Below are positions 47,234-59,032 of a stretch of DNA of 64,000 nt, in pieces. The stretch comes from Choanephora cucurbitarum (taxonomy: Eukaryota > Mucoromycota > Mucoromycetes > Mucorales > Choanephoraceae). A program made the translations under genes and the position numbers. The notes beneath the pieces are model-generated. The model was given only the letters and a program-made list of their open reading frames with translations. It ran no database searches and was not told the DNA's origin. The stretch lies in assembly GCA_025331435.1 (NCBI GenBank), contig JAIWNI010000016.1:310001-374000 (forward strand), read 5' to 3'. Numbering within the stretch: the first letter of the stretch is position 1; the number at the start of each line of letters is the position of its first letter.

Positions 47234-50200
47234 ATGAGTAACCCATTTTATGAGCTCAGCCCAGATATCAAGAGCTTATTGACAATAGAGACTTTTCGGG
47301 TAGACCAAGAAAATAAAGCAACATCTATTTCTCATCTAACTTTAAAACCAAAAGGAAAATGTCTCTACTACTGATTTTATTGAACGCATCTCCGAAGGCA
47401 TCATTGATCGTATGAAAGATGACAATGGACAAGGTAATTTGAAAATAGTAAACAAGCAATAGTCAGACTGAAATCGTCAAAGCGGCTGCGCTTGACCCGA
47501 AACCCTTTATTCGAACGTTTGAAAGTGTGTTGGAGACACTGCAACAGCTACGGACACGTGTTCAGGAACAGTGCAATGAGTTAGAGAGCAGCACACAGAT
47601 AGCTGAGTCAGAATATAAACGAAACATATCTGATCTTCATGGCGCCTTTGATGTAAAGACACCTTAAGAAAACAGAAAGAAAAGCGGCCATTCATTTTAT
47701 TTTGATTAGGATGTCTATCGTTCTTATGATAGTCTAGAGAGTAGAATAGGTGAAGTGGGCAAGACAGCTATTCGTATAGGTGAACAGTTAGAGACGATTG
47801 ATAAAGAGAGATCCAAAGCATCAGAAAGTCGTGATGTCATTGAGTATTTCATGGAATTTCAAGAGGGAAATACTGAGAGATTGGATTCTTTACGCCAAGG
47901 AGGAGAAGAAGGACAGTTGAAGGTAAGGAGACGAAGGTTGTACAAAAAAAAGTGAAAAGTCGAGACTTAGTATGTGAGATGTGTATAGGCTGCTATCATA
48001 GGAAGAAGATTGAATGCGGTAGCTAAAGAAGTAGATAACGATAAAGGAGCTAAAATTGCAATCGAGAAGTTCTGTGAAAGTTTTGAAAAGGAAATGCTTG
48101 AAGAATTCGACAAAGCATACGAGGAAGCAGATTCTCGTGGCATGGCAGTAAGTCGTTTCCTAAAGATCGATGGATCATGTTCATTAAATTGCATAATAGC
48201 ATTGCGCCCAAGTATTGTTTGAGTTCAATGGTGGTTCATCTTGTGTTCAGACTTATGTAAACCAACATGAGTTCTTTATGTCTAATATGCAAATGGAAGA
48301 AACAGATCAAATGAGAGATTCTGAAGAGTAAGTAACAAAAGCTCGGAAGACACATTGTAGACTCAACCATCCTTTTCTAGCCATGATGATCTATCCAACC
48401 CCCATATACCACCTCCTGAAGTAGACACAAGTCTTGTCAAGCTGTATGATGATATTCGTATTACTGTACGCAGAGAAGCGGGTATCATTTCAGACGTCTT
48501 CCCTCAACCAGCAACTGTGATGCAAGTCTTTTTACAACGTATCTTCGCTCAATCTGTACAGTAGTCCATAGGCATGTTTAAGCATAAGCGTACTCATGCC
48601 TTTTGTTTTCTTATTAGATCCAAGATCATATTGAAATGTTGTTAAACAAAGCCAAGCGAGTCTCGCCACTGGCTTATCTTCGCACATTAGCTTCTACACA
48701 CGCAGAAACAAAACGGTTGATAGAGAATCTTAAATTCTATTGCGACAAAGAAGTCCCATTAAAGGACGCTACTGATATCAATGGTCTAGTCACATCTGCC
48801 TCTCCTGATGAGACACTGGATCGTTGTATGGATGATTTGTTTGTACCTTATACTGAGGGTGATCGTTACTTGAAAAAAGAAATTGAATCACTCAATGAGT
48901 TATTTGGAAAGATTGTATCAGAATTCTTGAATGCCATGGTAAAAAAAAAGAGACATCAGAGAAAGAGAGCTATCAAACTTAAGGATATCTTTATAGCAAA
49001 AACGAAAAATGACATCCACACGTAATCAGTCGGTACTAACACGTACCTTGAATCAAATTTCTGCCTCTACATCAACGGGTATTTTGTCTCCTGCAACAAC
49101 AACAACAACAACAACTGAAACGCCTACCACACTAGAAAAAGGAGGCGAACAACATACTAACATCGTCAGTGTAGATGAGAGTGGATTCACGCTATTGTCA
49201 AAAGAGGCTATTATACGTATCTTAAACATTCATGCTGAGGCTGTGATCCGTTGTGTAGAATTAGAAGATGCTCAAGAATTGTAAGTATTGGCCAACACGA
49301 CCTATTTATATTTTATGCTAACCTGTTCCTCGCAACAGAGTAGCTTCTGTTAAGCAGATTTATAGTGTCTTGGTAGACTATGTCGGACAAAAATACCTTG
49401 ATATTGCTATGGATGAGTAAAGTGAATAATCTCATTTAAGCAAACAAAACAACTGATTTCTTTTTTAGAGTGTTGTATGATCTCAGCAATCAAAAGGAAC
49501 CAGAGTTGACTGGATTCTATATCATCAAGTCAGCAGCAGACATCATTCATTTGATGCAAAAACACTTTGAAACAGCCATGGTAAGCAAATCGATCCGTGT
49601 TTCTTTATTCATACTAAGCTCCATGAAAAACAGTTACCCCTTGTGGCAAGTATCCCATCGACTCATCGTGATATTCTTTCTGTCAAAAATACCTTTATGG
49701 CTACCTTGGAGCGCAAAGTGAATATTGTATTACAGAGAAGCATTGATGGTATCACATTCTGGTTGACTGAAATCCTGAGTCGACAAAAGAAGAATGATTT
49801 CAGACCTAAAGACGAAGAGGGAGCTATGATGAGCATGGGTACAACACCTTGTATGCAGTCCATTGAATTTGTTACTCGTATCTATAGAGCAGCATCTAGT
49901 TCACTTCAAGGCAAGAACTTTGAAGCATTTTTGAGACGTGTTGGCAACAGTTTTCATGCGTAAGATCAAATGAATTGTTTGACAAGATCGGTATTGTAAC
50001 TTGTTTCTTTAGTATGTTACTCGAACATTTCAAACGATTTTATGTAACTCCTACTGGTGGTTTATTAGTGACTAAGTAAGTATTTTGTTTATTAGATTTC
50101 TCCCCATAAAACTAAAATCTTGTTATATTAGGGATATCGCTAAGTATCAAGAACTGATTCGTATGTTCAAGATCCCTGCACTAGATGAACGGTTTGAGAT

Positions 50201-50537
50201 GTTAAGACAGTTAGGCAACATCTTCGTTGTCAAGCCTGAAATTTTGAAATCTATTCTTTCTGAGGGTTATTTAGCAAGATTAGATCCATCTGTTCTTTAT
50301 CCTTATCTTGAAAAACGAACCGATTTTAAGACATCTAAATTAGATCAGTTGCTTGGTATTTCTGTAGATACTGAAGAACAGCAACAACAGCAACAGCAGC
50401 AGCAACAACAACAACAATCAAATGGAGCTATCAGTCAAAGAAGATCATTGTTTGTGAACGATAATGAAGTGTTGAAGGACGTCATGAGGAACTATACTCA
50501 AAACCGTGACTTTTTGGCAGCTTTCAATTTATCTTAA
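47234..50537 (+). CDS. SEC10: Exocyst complex component Sec10 (EXOC5)
   Basis: A gene of a dozen or so exons encoding roughly 800 residues. Sec10 is a subunit of the exocyst, which tethers secretory vesicles at sites of growth such as the hyphal tip. Recognisable parts are the N-terminal LDPKPFIRTFESVLETLQ with the heptad-rich segment after it, VIEYFMEFQEGNTERLDSLR, VLFEFNGGSSCVQTYVNQ, and the C-terminal CorEx-type helical bundle with VILF-type blocks around FVTRIYRAASSSLQG. Near the C-terminus lies a run of about 13 Gln (CAA/CAG codons at about 50378-50415), a lineage-specific insertion. The start is the first ATG after a pyrimidine-rich stretch, MSNPFYELSPDIKSLL. Exon edges were not all resolved; the call depends on the order of several conserved blocks across short introns. 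Confidence 0.85.
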
Positions 50538-52081
50538 TTTCCATGTAATTGCTTGAAAATAAAGCTAAATCAAGTTACACACACATATATTGTATTCTAG
50601 AACTAGACTTGCTATTTCTCCTTCTTGACACATCATTGCATGTTATCGAAAGGATACTTTGTCTATAAAGAGAGCAAATCTTTTGCTTGAGACTTTTGAG
50701 ACAATTGTGTACACGTACAAGTGGAAATAATTGTAAAGAAAAGTAAGCTCTTACCTTTGTTGCACATACATTTTTGTCTTTTAAACAAGGTAGAGTTCTA
50801 AAGAGAGAGAGAGACAGCACTAAAAGATGTCAATCCTTTTTCTTTTCCTTACTCTGTTATGTTCGTAATAAACTCTGTAGGCAGCTTATTATCTCTCTTT
50901 TAGACAGTGCTATCTAGTCTGTATCTAAAATACAGTTAGATAAATGATCTGTAAACCCCTCCCCTTTTTTTGGTTTGTAAGTTCCTACTCATCTTATTAA
51001 GCTTTAAAAAGCCGTTTTTTCTAGGGATAAATAAACTTGTGGATAGATGAAAAAATTGTTGTTGTTGCTCCCTTAGAACTTGTTTCCGCGTACTACAGAG
51101 TTCAATACTCTGATAATTTTGTGTTGCTATCTTACGAAATAAACCCAAAAGAAAGTTACACATTAGCAATGAAGTCATAAGAAGGGAGAGAGAGAGGAAA
51201 CAAAATAACGTACTCTCTCCAACTCTCTAAAATAAAACACACGTGGTATTTACTTATACCGTTTATTATCTATTTATCTTTAATGTATGAAAGCGAGCCA
51301 ATAATACAGCCCAGTGGATGAAATAGTCCCGTTTCTTTTTTTAAAAAAGCTATTGTTGAGCCAACTATTGAAAGTCTTACGTTTCCTTTATTTATATCTG
51401 AGACTAAAGCAATCAGATTCTGAAAGATATCTGCTTAATCTAAAACTTAAGTTCCCCTACACTTTGTCTATAATAGCTGTTGCAAGGACCGCGCGCTTAT
51501 TACAATCTAGTACAAAGTAAGCGTCTTTGTATGCACGAGCTAACTAACTGCACGAAGAAGAGTCAGGGTATGATAAGATGCATATATAAATGTATGCAAC
51601 CACATAATTATAAGAACCATTTTGTTTCTTTATTTTTCTTGGAATATATCGCCATTGTTTTGGTCACAATAAAAAAAAGAGGACAAGCTACACTGTCCTA
51701 CGGTGATATCCAATTAGTTTGTATGGAGAAGATCGTTCGGGGATGTGGAAAGTTTGTGTTCAAAATAGATGCTTAGAGAGCATAGAATACAAATTACTCT
51801 TGTATCACACAGTCAAAAAAAAAGATCGACGAGATAAAATAAACATCCGACCGTACCTTACTTTTTTCGGTAAGCAATGATCTTCTGAATTTTCTAGGCT
51901 ATTAAATTAGTGGTAGTTTAATTAATCAACTCGTTGGTATAGTTCTATATTTTGCTCCTCTTCTTTTTCTTTTCCTTCTTTTCTTTATTTATTGACATTG
52001 ATCCGCTGTGTATATAATTATCATATTGTCCTTTTTCTTTCTCTTTTCTCTTTCTTATCACAATAATTCATCAAAAAATAA
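50538..52081. other. Intergenic region between SEC10 and the O-acetyltransferase
   Basis: No gene is recognised in 1.5 kb. The last 150 bp are pyrimidine-rich and likely hold the promoter and leader of the downstream gene. Confidence 0.45.
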
Positions 52082-54740
52082 ATGTCTTTAAAAAAGGAAA
52101 AGCCATTTAGCATTGTTGCTAAAGGCATTGCATTATCTACTTTAATAGCCATTTTATGTATTTCTCTGGCAAAATATATTCTGGGTAAGAAACTTCATGA
52201 TTATCGTTTTCTCGCTCTAACCGTTTCAAAACAGATCCTCAAGACAACACACGATGTAAAAGCATGTTAACAGAAGGCAAATGGCTTACAGAAGAATACA
52301 AACAATGGCAACCAGATGGTTGTATGGCCAAAACATACAACAAAGAAGATATTGGCAGTTGTCTTGGACATTCAAGGATTGTCTATATTGGCGATTCCAT
52401 CATGAGAGAACAATATTACGCCATGACAAGTTTCCTACGTCCGCATCATAAAGCCGGTGTAGCTATTCATGAAGATCAAAAAGAGTACTACAAAGCCTAC
52501 AATCTTACTGTTGAGATGTGGTGGGATCCCTATTTAAATTCTTCAAAGACAGTTGAACTGCTTGAAGCAAAACAGCAAACATCTCGTCCCAGTCTGTTGG
52601 TCATTGGCTCCGGTATCTGGTATATGCGAAGGTTAGGACCCAACTACTTTCCTCTATGGAAACAAGCTGTTGATAGAATATTCGATGGCGCACTGCATCA
52701 TACAGTTGCTGACCGAATCATGCTATCACCCGTAGAAATAGTCGAATACGACTTAATGATCCCCGAACGAAAAGCAACACTCACATCAGATAAAATCACA
52801 CTGATGAACAACTATCTGCGTGACCGAGAAGCTAACCTCAATCAACCTATTACGCCACTTGTTGTTCCCTTTGTTTGGAATAAAATCGTCACTTCTTCGA
52901 AAAACCAAACAAAGGATGGTTTGCATTTCAAAGAACCTGTGACCCGAGCGGAAGCACAACTCGCTTTAAACTACAGATGCAACAATGACCCTAATGTCAA
53001 GAAAGACACCTATCCTATCAATAGCACTTGTTGTTATTCTTATGCTACACCTTTATGGTACCAAAACATCATCATTTTATTCTTCCTTTGCTTTATACCC
53101 ATCTATATCTTAATCACTAATTTATTTTCTGGTAAAGTTACTCTAATGTTACTAGCTTTGCTGAGAAGCAAAAGAAAAAAAAAGTTACATAGAACTTAAA
53201 ATAACTAACAAAACTTTCTTGTTATACAGAATACACCTCACAATGGACGGATTACTTACTTACATCTGATGCTGAACTCCTAAAGGCTGTATTTATCTTT
53301 GGCTTAGCTGTTGTCTATATGTTTATGGGTGATAGAACACAATTGTTTGGCAAGATCTTCAAGCAATTTGATGTTTTGACATTCAGTATGCTTACTTTGT
53401 TTGTATTGTTTCTTGGTGGTGTTACACTAAAGTCAAGTAAAGAAACCAACGGCTTTTTGAATCGTCATCAGACAGAAGAATGGAAAGGTTGGATGCAAAT
53501 GGTAATCTTGATCTACCATTTTACTGGTGCTTCTCGTATAGCTGGTATCTACAACCCTATTCGCGTCCTCGTAGCAGCCTACCTATTTCAGACAGGTTAT
53601 GGTCATTTCTACTTTTTCTACAAAAAGAAAGACTTTGGTATGGCTCGCGTCCTGAACGTCATGGTCCGTCTAAACCTTCTGAGTTGCGTCTTAGCCTATT
53701 TGATGCGAACAGACTACCTCTTTTATTATTTCTCACCATTGGTCAGCTTCTGGTTTGGTATCATCTGGCTAACGATGCGAATTCTATCATCTCATAACCA
53801 AAAGGTTTGGTTTGTGGTTTCCAAGATTGTACTCATGTCCTTCTTGACTGCTCTTTTGATCCACTACCCTGGTCTCTTGGAGGGAATTTTCGATGGACTT
53901 AACTGGTTGTTTAGAATTCAATGGAATGTTACCGAATGGCGTTTCCGATTGTCGCTTGACTGTTGGATCGTCTATATTGGCATGCTTTGTGCGCTCGTAA
54001 CCATCAAAATCTCAGAATATGAATTCGACAGTCGTACTTGGTACAATGGCAAGGTGAGCGGCATTATCCTCTCGCTAATCGGTCTATCTGGTTACTTTTG
54101 GTTCGAATTATCTCAGTCCAAGGCATCTTACAATAACTACCATCCTTATATCTCTTGGATTCCTATTCTTTCCTTTATTGTCCTTCGTAATGCTACTGGA
54201 TCTGCACGCTCAACTTACTCTGGCTTCTTTGCGTTTATTGGTAAAATTTCATTAGAGACCTTTATTGGACAGTTCCATATGTGGCTTGCTGCAGATACAC
54301 AAGGACTTTTGGTTGTCTTACCCTCTCATTGGGTTCGATCTAGCCTTGGTTGGTGGGCTAATCTGATAATATCGAGTACTGCTTTCTTTTTCGTCTGCTA
54401 TTATTTGAGTTGGGCTACAGGCAGTGTTACACGATGGATCTGTTCTGGTGCACAAGCTTCTCATGCCAATCAGAATGATCATCCTACTGCTGATGCAGTA
54501 CCTCTCTTACCTACTACGGATCAACATGTCCATAAAGAAAAACCAAACAAAGCTACTGAAGGAGACGAAGAAGGAAGAGGATGCTCAAGTGATGAAATCA
54601 GTTTAGATGCCTGGGAAGAGCCAGTGAGAGCATCACATGTTTGGTATAAAACTCTGTATAACACTCTGTGTCAAAACTACCTGATTCGGTCCTTGTTTTT
54701 CTTTGTGGTACTTGGTATTGTCAACCGTTTCTGTACATAA
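52082..54740 (+). CDS. Cas1/CASD1-type polysaccharide O-acetyltransferase
   Basis: Three exons give about 835 residues. After a signal-anchor helix (residues about 13-34) comes a lumenal SGNH/PC-esterase domain: the nucleophile Ser in VYIGDSIMREQ, a GSGIWYM block, and the Asp/His pair in KDGLHF. A multispan acyltransferase domain of about ten membrane helices follows (FTGASRIAGIYNPIRVLVAAYLFQTGYGH; EWRFRLSLDCWIVYIG; FIGKISLETFIGQFHMWL), the signature of Cryptococcus Cas1 and human CASD1. These Golgi enzymes move acetyl groups onto polysaccharides, capsule mannan in Cryptococcus and sialic acid in animals. In this organism a glucuronic-acid- or fucose-containing wall polymer is a reasonable acceptor, by inference only. 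A hydrophilic acidic loop precedes one last membrane helix. Confidence 0.93.
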
Positions 54741-55231
54741 ATCGCCATTTTAAAATAAAGTTACACTTTGAAGTACATTGTTATTACCTTTTTTCTTAAA
54801 AAAAAAAAGACAGTGGAAGATTCGTTTGATCCTAATAGACAGCATAGACAGGAATAAAGAGAAATTCACGTATACGTTGATTGTAACCCAAATTGTCATT
54901 TGTTACTTTATAATTCCCATTTTCGTGTCCACAAACATTTAAAGTGCCAATGGTAACTGATGATGACATTTTAGTGTAAGGAGATTACATAAAATTACCC
55001 GGGAAAAAAAACTGAGTCGCCTCTTATTGAAAACGTACTTGCGTTTTTTTGAAAAAGAAGAGTGAGATAGAGTCATAGTATTCCTTTAAATTTCATAGGA
55101 AACAAAGACATCCTCCCTTTTTTTTTTACTGCCAAATGGGCTGTTACTCCAGATAGAAAAATAATGATTTGTTTACACAATGACCTCACATGAGGAGGAG
55201 AAACAAAAGTCTATTTGCTGGGAGAAGTCAA

Positions 55232-56534
55232 TTAGATTAACTTTAATAAGGAAGGTATAATATTGTCGTCCAATGAAGCCTTCATCTGAATCAAATGGCC
55301 AATGTTTACATAATTTTTCAAGACGCAACGATCTTCTAATCGAATTGTAGCCGACTTGGGTAAATCAAGCCATAGGTAATCGATATAGGTAGGAGTAAAG
55401 AAATCAATCTGGCAATCTATTGATTTACGTAGTTAATCTCTCATGTTTCTCTCTTATGTCACCTAAAAATACTGTACCATCAAAAGACCAGCTGGTATCA
55501 TCCACGCGAACACATCCATTATGTTGTTGACCATCACCTAACTCAAGACCATCCAGTTCGGGTATGTAGAGCTTCTGTCCGTAAGGAAGATCGTTTACAG
55601 CAACACTAATAAAAGGGACCAGCGTTTGTGGACCAGAGCCTAGCCCAAATATGTTTTCAGAACGACCTCTTTTACCAATCAACTTAAAGGTGGGTTTGTC
55701 CAAATCGTCTATGTTGATCATATCACCACTTTCCAGTAGACACTAGAATAAAGAAAGTATGTTAAATCAACCTACTGAAGAAGCAAACATTCTCTAGCTC
55801 ATTTACTTTACAGTGCCCTCCATTAAACATTTGCTGAACATCTCAGGTGTCACTGTACCTAGTAACTGTCTTTGTTCATCAAACAGAGACATATTCTTGT
55901 CTTTCCCTCCTAAAAATACTCGGTCTCCACTATTTGTTTCATCCCATTCGTTCTCTCTTGGTACCCAGTACTGCGTCAACGTCACCTGCCTGTTGTCTGC
56001 ATAACATGAAGGAATTTTTGGTACGATAGGTATAGGCAGCAAATCATATCCAGTCAGGTTTAAGCGAGAGGAAAGGGAGAGTAGGTCACCTTGAGAGACG
56101 TTGTTCAAAGTCATATTTCCGAGTGCATTTAAAAAGTCTGCTTGAGGACCCAACTGAGCTCTGATCAATTTCAGTAAAGTATTAGAAAAGGATTTGGGCT
56201 TTCTTTTGCCTATTTTGAATGCATAGGAAAAGGAGGGTATCAGCTCAAGTTGTCATTCTTTATGGATATGATGAAATTTACCTCGAGTAAACTGATAAGC
56301 ACCCTTCATACTTTGACCAGCAGGCACTGTTCTTAAAGGATGAGAGAAAGGAAGGTTTTCGGGCTGAACATGAGCAGGAGGGGTTGATTTGAGCTCTACA
56401 TGTGGTTTGCTTGGTATTAAACTGTTTTGATCCAATGTGCCTATCATTGATGTTGGGGGTATATGTTCCAATGGTGTTGCAGGCATTCTCGGAAGAGCAA
56501 CGTATAAGCTGATACCCAAAATCAGCCAATGCAT
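55232..56534 (-). CDS. Secreted protein with a 3D/double-psi beta-barrel-like domain
   Basis: Four exons give about 360 residues. The N-terminus (MHWLILGISLYVALPRMPA) is a signal peptide, followed by a Pro-rich spacer and a middle part with NxT/S sequons. The C-terminal half has the order VAVNDLPYGQKLYIPELDG, then NGCVRVDDTSWSF, then CQIDFFTPTYIDYL, which is the pattern of the 3D (Asp-Asp-Asp) barrel found at the end of MltA lytic transglycosylases and in a set of fungal secreted proteins. Two cysteines in the barrel probably pair. Enzymatic activity on a glycan is possible but not shown; fungal members are uncharacterised as far as I know. Confidence 0.75.
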
Positions 56535-57188
56535 GATGAATTGTATTTGGGCAATTCAGAAATAAATAACAAAAGAAAAGCAAGATGTTATAAAAAACAA
56601 AACGCTAATGAAGTTTTTGTTTTTGAGATCCTTCAAAACCATATAGGAAATATTAAAAAGAATGATGGAAAATTAGTCTGAACTGCATTTCTTATGATAG
56701 ACACATATACACAATTGATCTGTGGAAGGCAATTCTATTTGTTGGCTTTTTATGATGTATGTCTACTAATGTACGCTTCCACTCAGATCATGAACTTGTG
56801 AAATTAATTTCCCGTAAGATTCTAAAACTTCCCCTTAATATGAAATGACATTTGTCTTAATTCATTTGCATTGTCTGCACTCAGTATGGTTGTGTATATA
56901 ATGATACTATGGCCTGTTTTCAGTAAGGTTGGATAACGGCAGTTGCTACTAATCAGCTTAAGCTACCTTTTGTTTGGAAAGAGATGGAGGACTTATTGTT
57001 GGTGGTATTTATCGTTTCCTTAGAAAAATGCCCAAGGTGGTACAAGTCTCAGGCAAGCATGAACTTGTTGTTGGTGGGCTCTGCAATCTTTGCTTCTCTG
57101 TGCCCCAAGCTCTTACCCCAACTGGACTGCACAATGACAGAAATAACGCTATGAGGTCCTTCCGAGCCTTGTTAAGTTTGTCCTGTTA

Positions 57189-57287
57189 CAGTAGTCGCTT
57201 TATTTAAGAATGTGCATATTCTTGAGAAATACACTCTTATATTGAGCATACTCTTAAATCAAACACTCTTAAATCGAGCGATTATTG
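57189..57287. mobile_element. Small TA-flanked MITE, copy 2 (~100 bp)
   Basis: The ends read TACAGTAGTCGCTTTATTTAAGA and, from the other side, TACAATAATCGCTCGATTTAAGA: imperfect inverted repeats of about 22 bp. TA dinucleotides lie at 57187-57188 and 57288-57289. Internal motifs (ACTCTTA, TAAATC) repeat. It is related in reverse orientation to 20797-20888. Confidence 0.7.
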
Positions 57288-57497
57288 TACCTCAAAGTCA
57301 TTTGCTGCTATTGTGGTTGCCCATGCAAGCAACTGATCATTTTCAACACGTTTAAATCTACCGATACACTTCTTGAAAATACTTTCAGCGACCTCTTTTT
57401 GTGCGAACTTAAAATCTTTGTAAAAGCTTATTAAGTCGAAGGATTCATAACAGTTTTCAATATAGGTCAAGAAAGAGGGTAAAGCGTCGTTATCCAT
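57282..57497 (-). pseudogene. Short ORF of ~71 codons whose stop lies in the MITE end
   Basis: Reading from an ATG near 57497 the frame encodes a product with SFLTYIENCYESFDLISFY and ends DFEVQ. The last codon and the stop come from the MITE boundary, so the original reading continued into DNA now separated by the element. Beyond the TA target the frame also meets a stop within a few codons, so no longer gene is recovered. No family is recognised. It may be an old gene fragment or chance. Confidence 0.25.
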
Positions 57498-58075
57498 ACT
57501 GAATTTGTTATAAGAGCAGAAGAAAAGAAGGGTGAATAAATAGGAGTTCAAAAGAGAATTCAGAACAAGTAGAGTAATTTGCAGTTATAGAGATATATTT
57601 CATCAACAAGAAATGTCAATGTAGACTTATGAGCTTATGCATATCTATCAACCAGACTGATTGATGATTTAGCCTTCAACCAACAGTTCTTTTCTCTTCT
57701 GCTTGACACGAAGTCTTGTTGCATAATTAGCTAATATGCTGCTTGTAGCACAAACATTTCTTGCTATGATAGTAGAAGAAACAGCATTTCTCTCGGGGTC
57801 AGCATTTTTCTTTATTTTTAAGAAATACAGTGTATTGTATGATAAATCAATTCCGTTTATCTCTTTTTGAGATTATGCATCTATTGCGCAATGGTGATAT
57901 CGTTATTTCTGGAAAAAGACAAAGAGAGCGGAGTGCTAAATATTTGGCACAAAAAAAACGGATTACGACGTGTCCCCCCTCCCTCAAAACATCCCAGTAG
58001 CAAGGCTATATACAAGAAAACAAACACTACATCCCTTTTTTCTATATATCCATCCATCTATCCATTTATTGAAAT

Positions 58076-58558
58076 ATGGCCGATCTTGAAGACCTCAACA
58101 AGCCCTTTGGTACGTCTTTTTGTGCAACGACCCGTGACCCAAAAATACAGAAGGAAAGCAAGAGAAATATTGACATGTCATCACTTTTTCATTAAATAGA
58201 CCCTTTTGCCGATGTCGATGAAGACAACAAGGGAGCCATGAGCACTCACAACTACCTTCGTAAGTAATCTAAAAGATGAGGGAAATTACAATACTCACAC
58301 TTCTATTTAGACCTTCGTATCCAACAACGTAACGGTCGTAAGACCTTGACTACCCTCCAAGGTTTGCCTAAAGAAATCGACAGCAAGCGCTTGTTGAAGG
58401 CAGTCAAGAAGGCTTTTGCCTGTAACGGTACCGTTGTTGAAGATGAAGAACACGGTGAGATTATCCAGATGCAAGGTGACCAACGTTTGAAGATGGCTGA
58501 ATTCTTAGTCAGTGAAGGCATTGCCAAAAAGGCCGACATCAAGGTTCACGGTTTCTAA
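58076..58558 (+). CDS. SUI1: Translation initiation factor eIF1 (SUI1)
   Basis: Three exons (58076-58109, 58200-58259, 58311-58558) give 113 residues, the normal size. eIF1 binds the 40S P-site region and enforces accurate start codon choice. The SUI1 fold is plain: HLRIQQRNGRKTLTTLQGL, the basic helix KRLLKAVKKAFACNGTV, and EIIQMQGDQR through the C-terminal IKVHGF. The short N-terminal tail (DPFADVDED) is also typical. The start codon has A at -3 and G at +4, a strong context, unlike the weak contexts through which eIF1 genes of yeast and animals regulate themselves. Confidence 0.97.
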
Positions 58559-59032
58559 ACTACTACACCTATTAACCAAAGTATGTGTAGTGTGTATGGT
58601 TTTTCTTTTACCTCCTTCACTTCTTATTTAACCAACATTTTTTTTTACATTTATTGTGTATTTCTGTAATCCCTTTTTTTTTTTTCTTTTTACTTACAAC
58701 CCATATACACAAGCATACGCTCATACTTCAATTTTCTTTTTTTTTGGATAAGGGAACTGTTGTATACATTATGTACATAATTCAATAAACTATGTTCAAG
58801 TAAAAGAAATCCCTTTCTGGCATTTTAAGTGGTGAAGTTCTTCACTCTTTGCTCCCTTTTTTCTGATTTGTGTACATTATTAAATAACATCAAAACCTAT
58901 CAAATAGACAATTGTTCTCTGTGGCTTTTTGTTCAATCTCGATTTTGTTTGCGATTTTTTTTTTTACTTAAATCTCGTAGTCAAGTTTGTTTGTTTTTAT
59001 TTCCTTTCTCTCTTTTACATTTCATCTCTTTT
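58559..59032. other. Intergenic region between eIF1 and the remodeller gene
   Basis: It is T-rich, with several poly-T runs, and contains an AATAAA-like polyadenylation signal near 58783. Nothing else is recognised. Confidence 0.5.

Larger units (their letters stand above)
56535..58075. other. Intergenic region with gene or transposon debris
   Basis: It holds the MITE copy at 57189-57287, a short ORF running into it from the right (minus strand), and a stretch at 56974-57207 with several overlapping open frames but no recognisable protein. Promoter sequence of eIF1 lies at the right end. Confidence 0.45.

Noticed and set aside
57187..57289. Idea that excising the MITE restores a longer gene through 57000-57480
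   Set aside because: Removing the element with one TA copy leaves the frame stopping within a few codons, so no restoration is supported.
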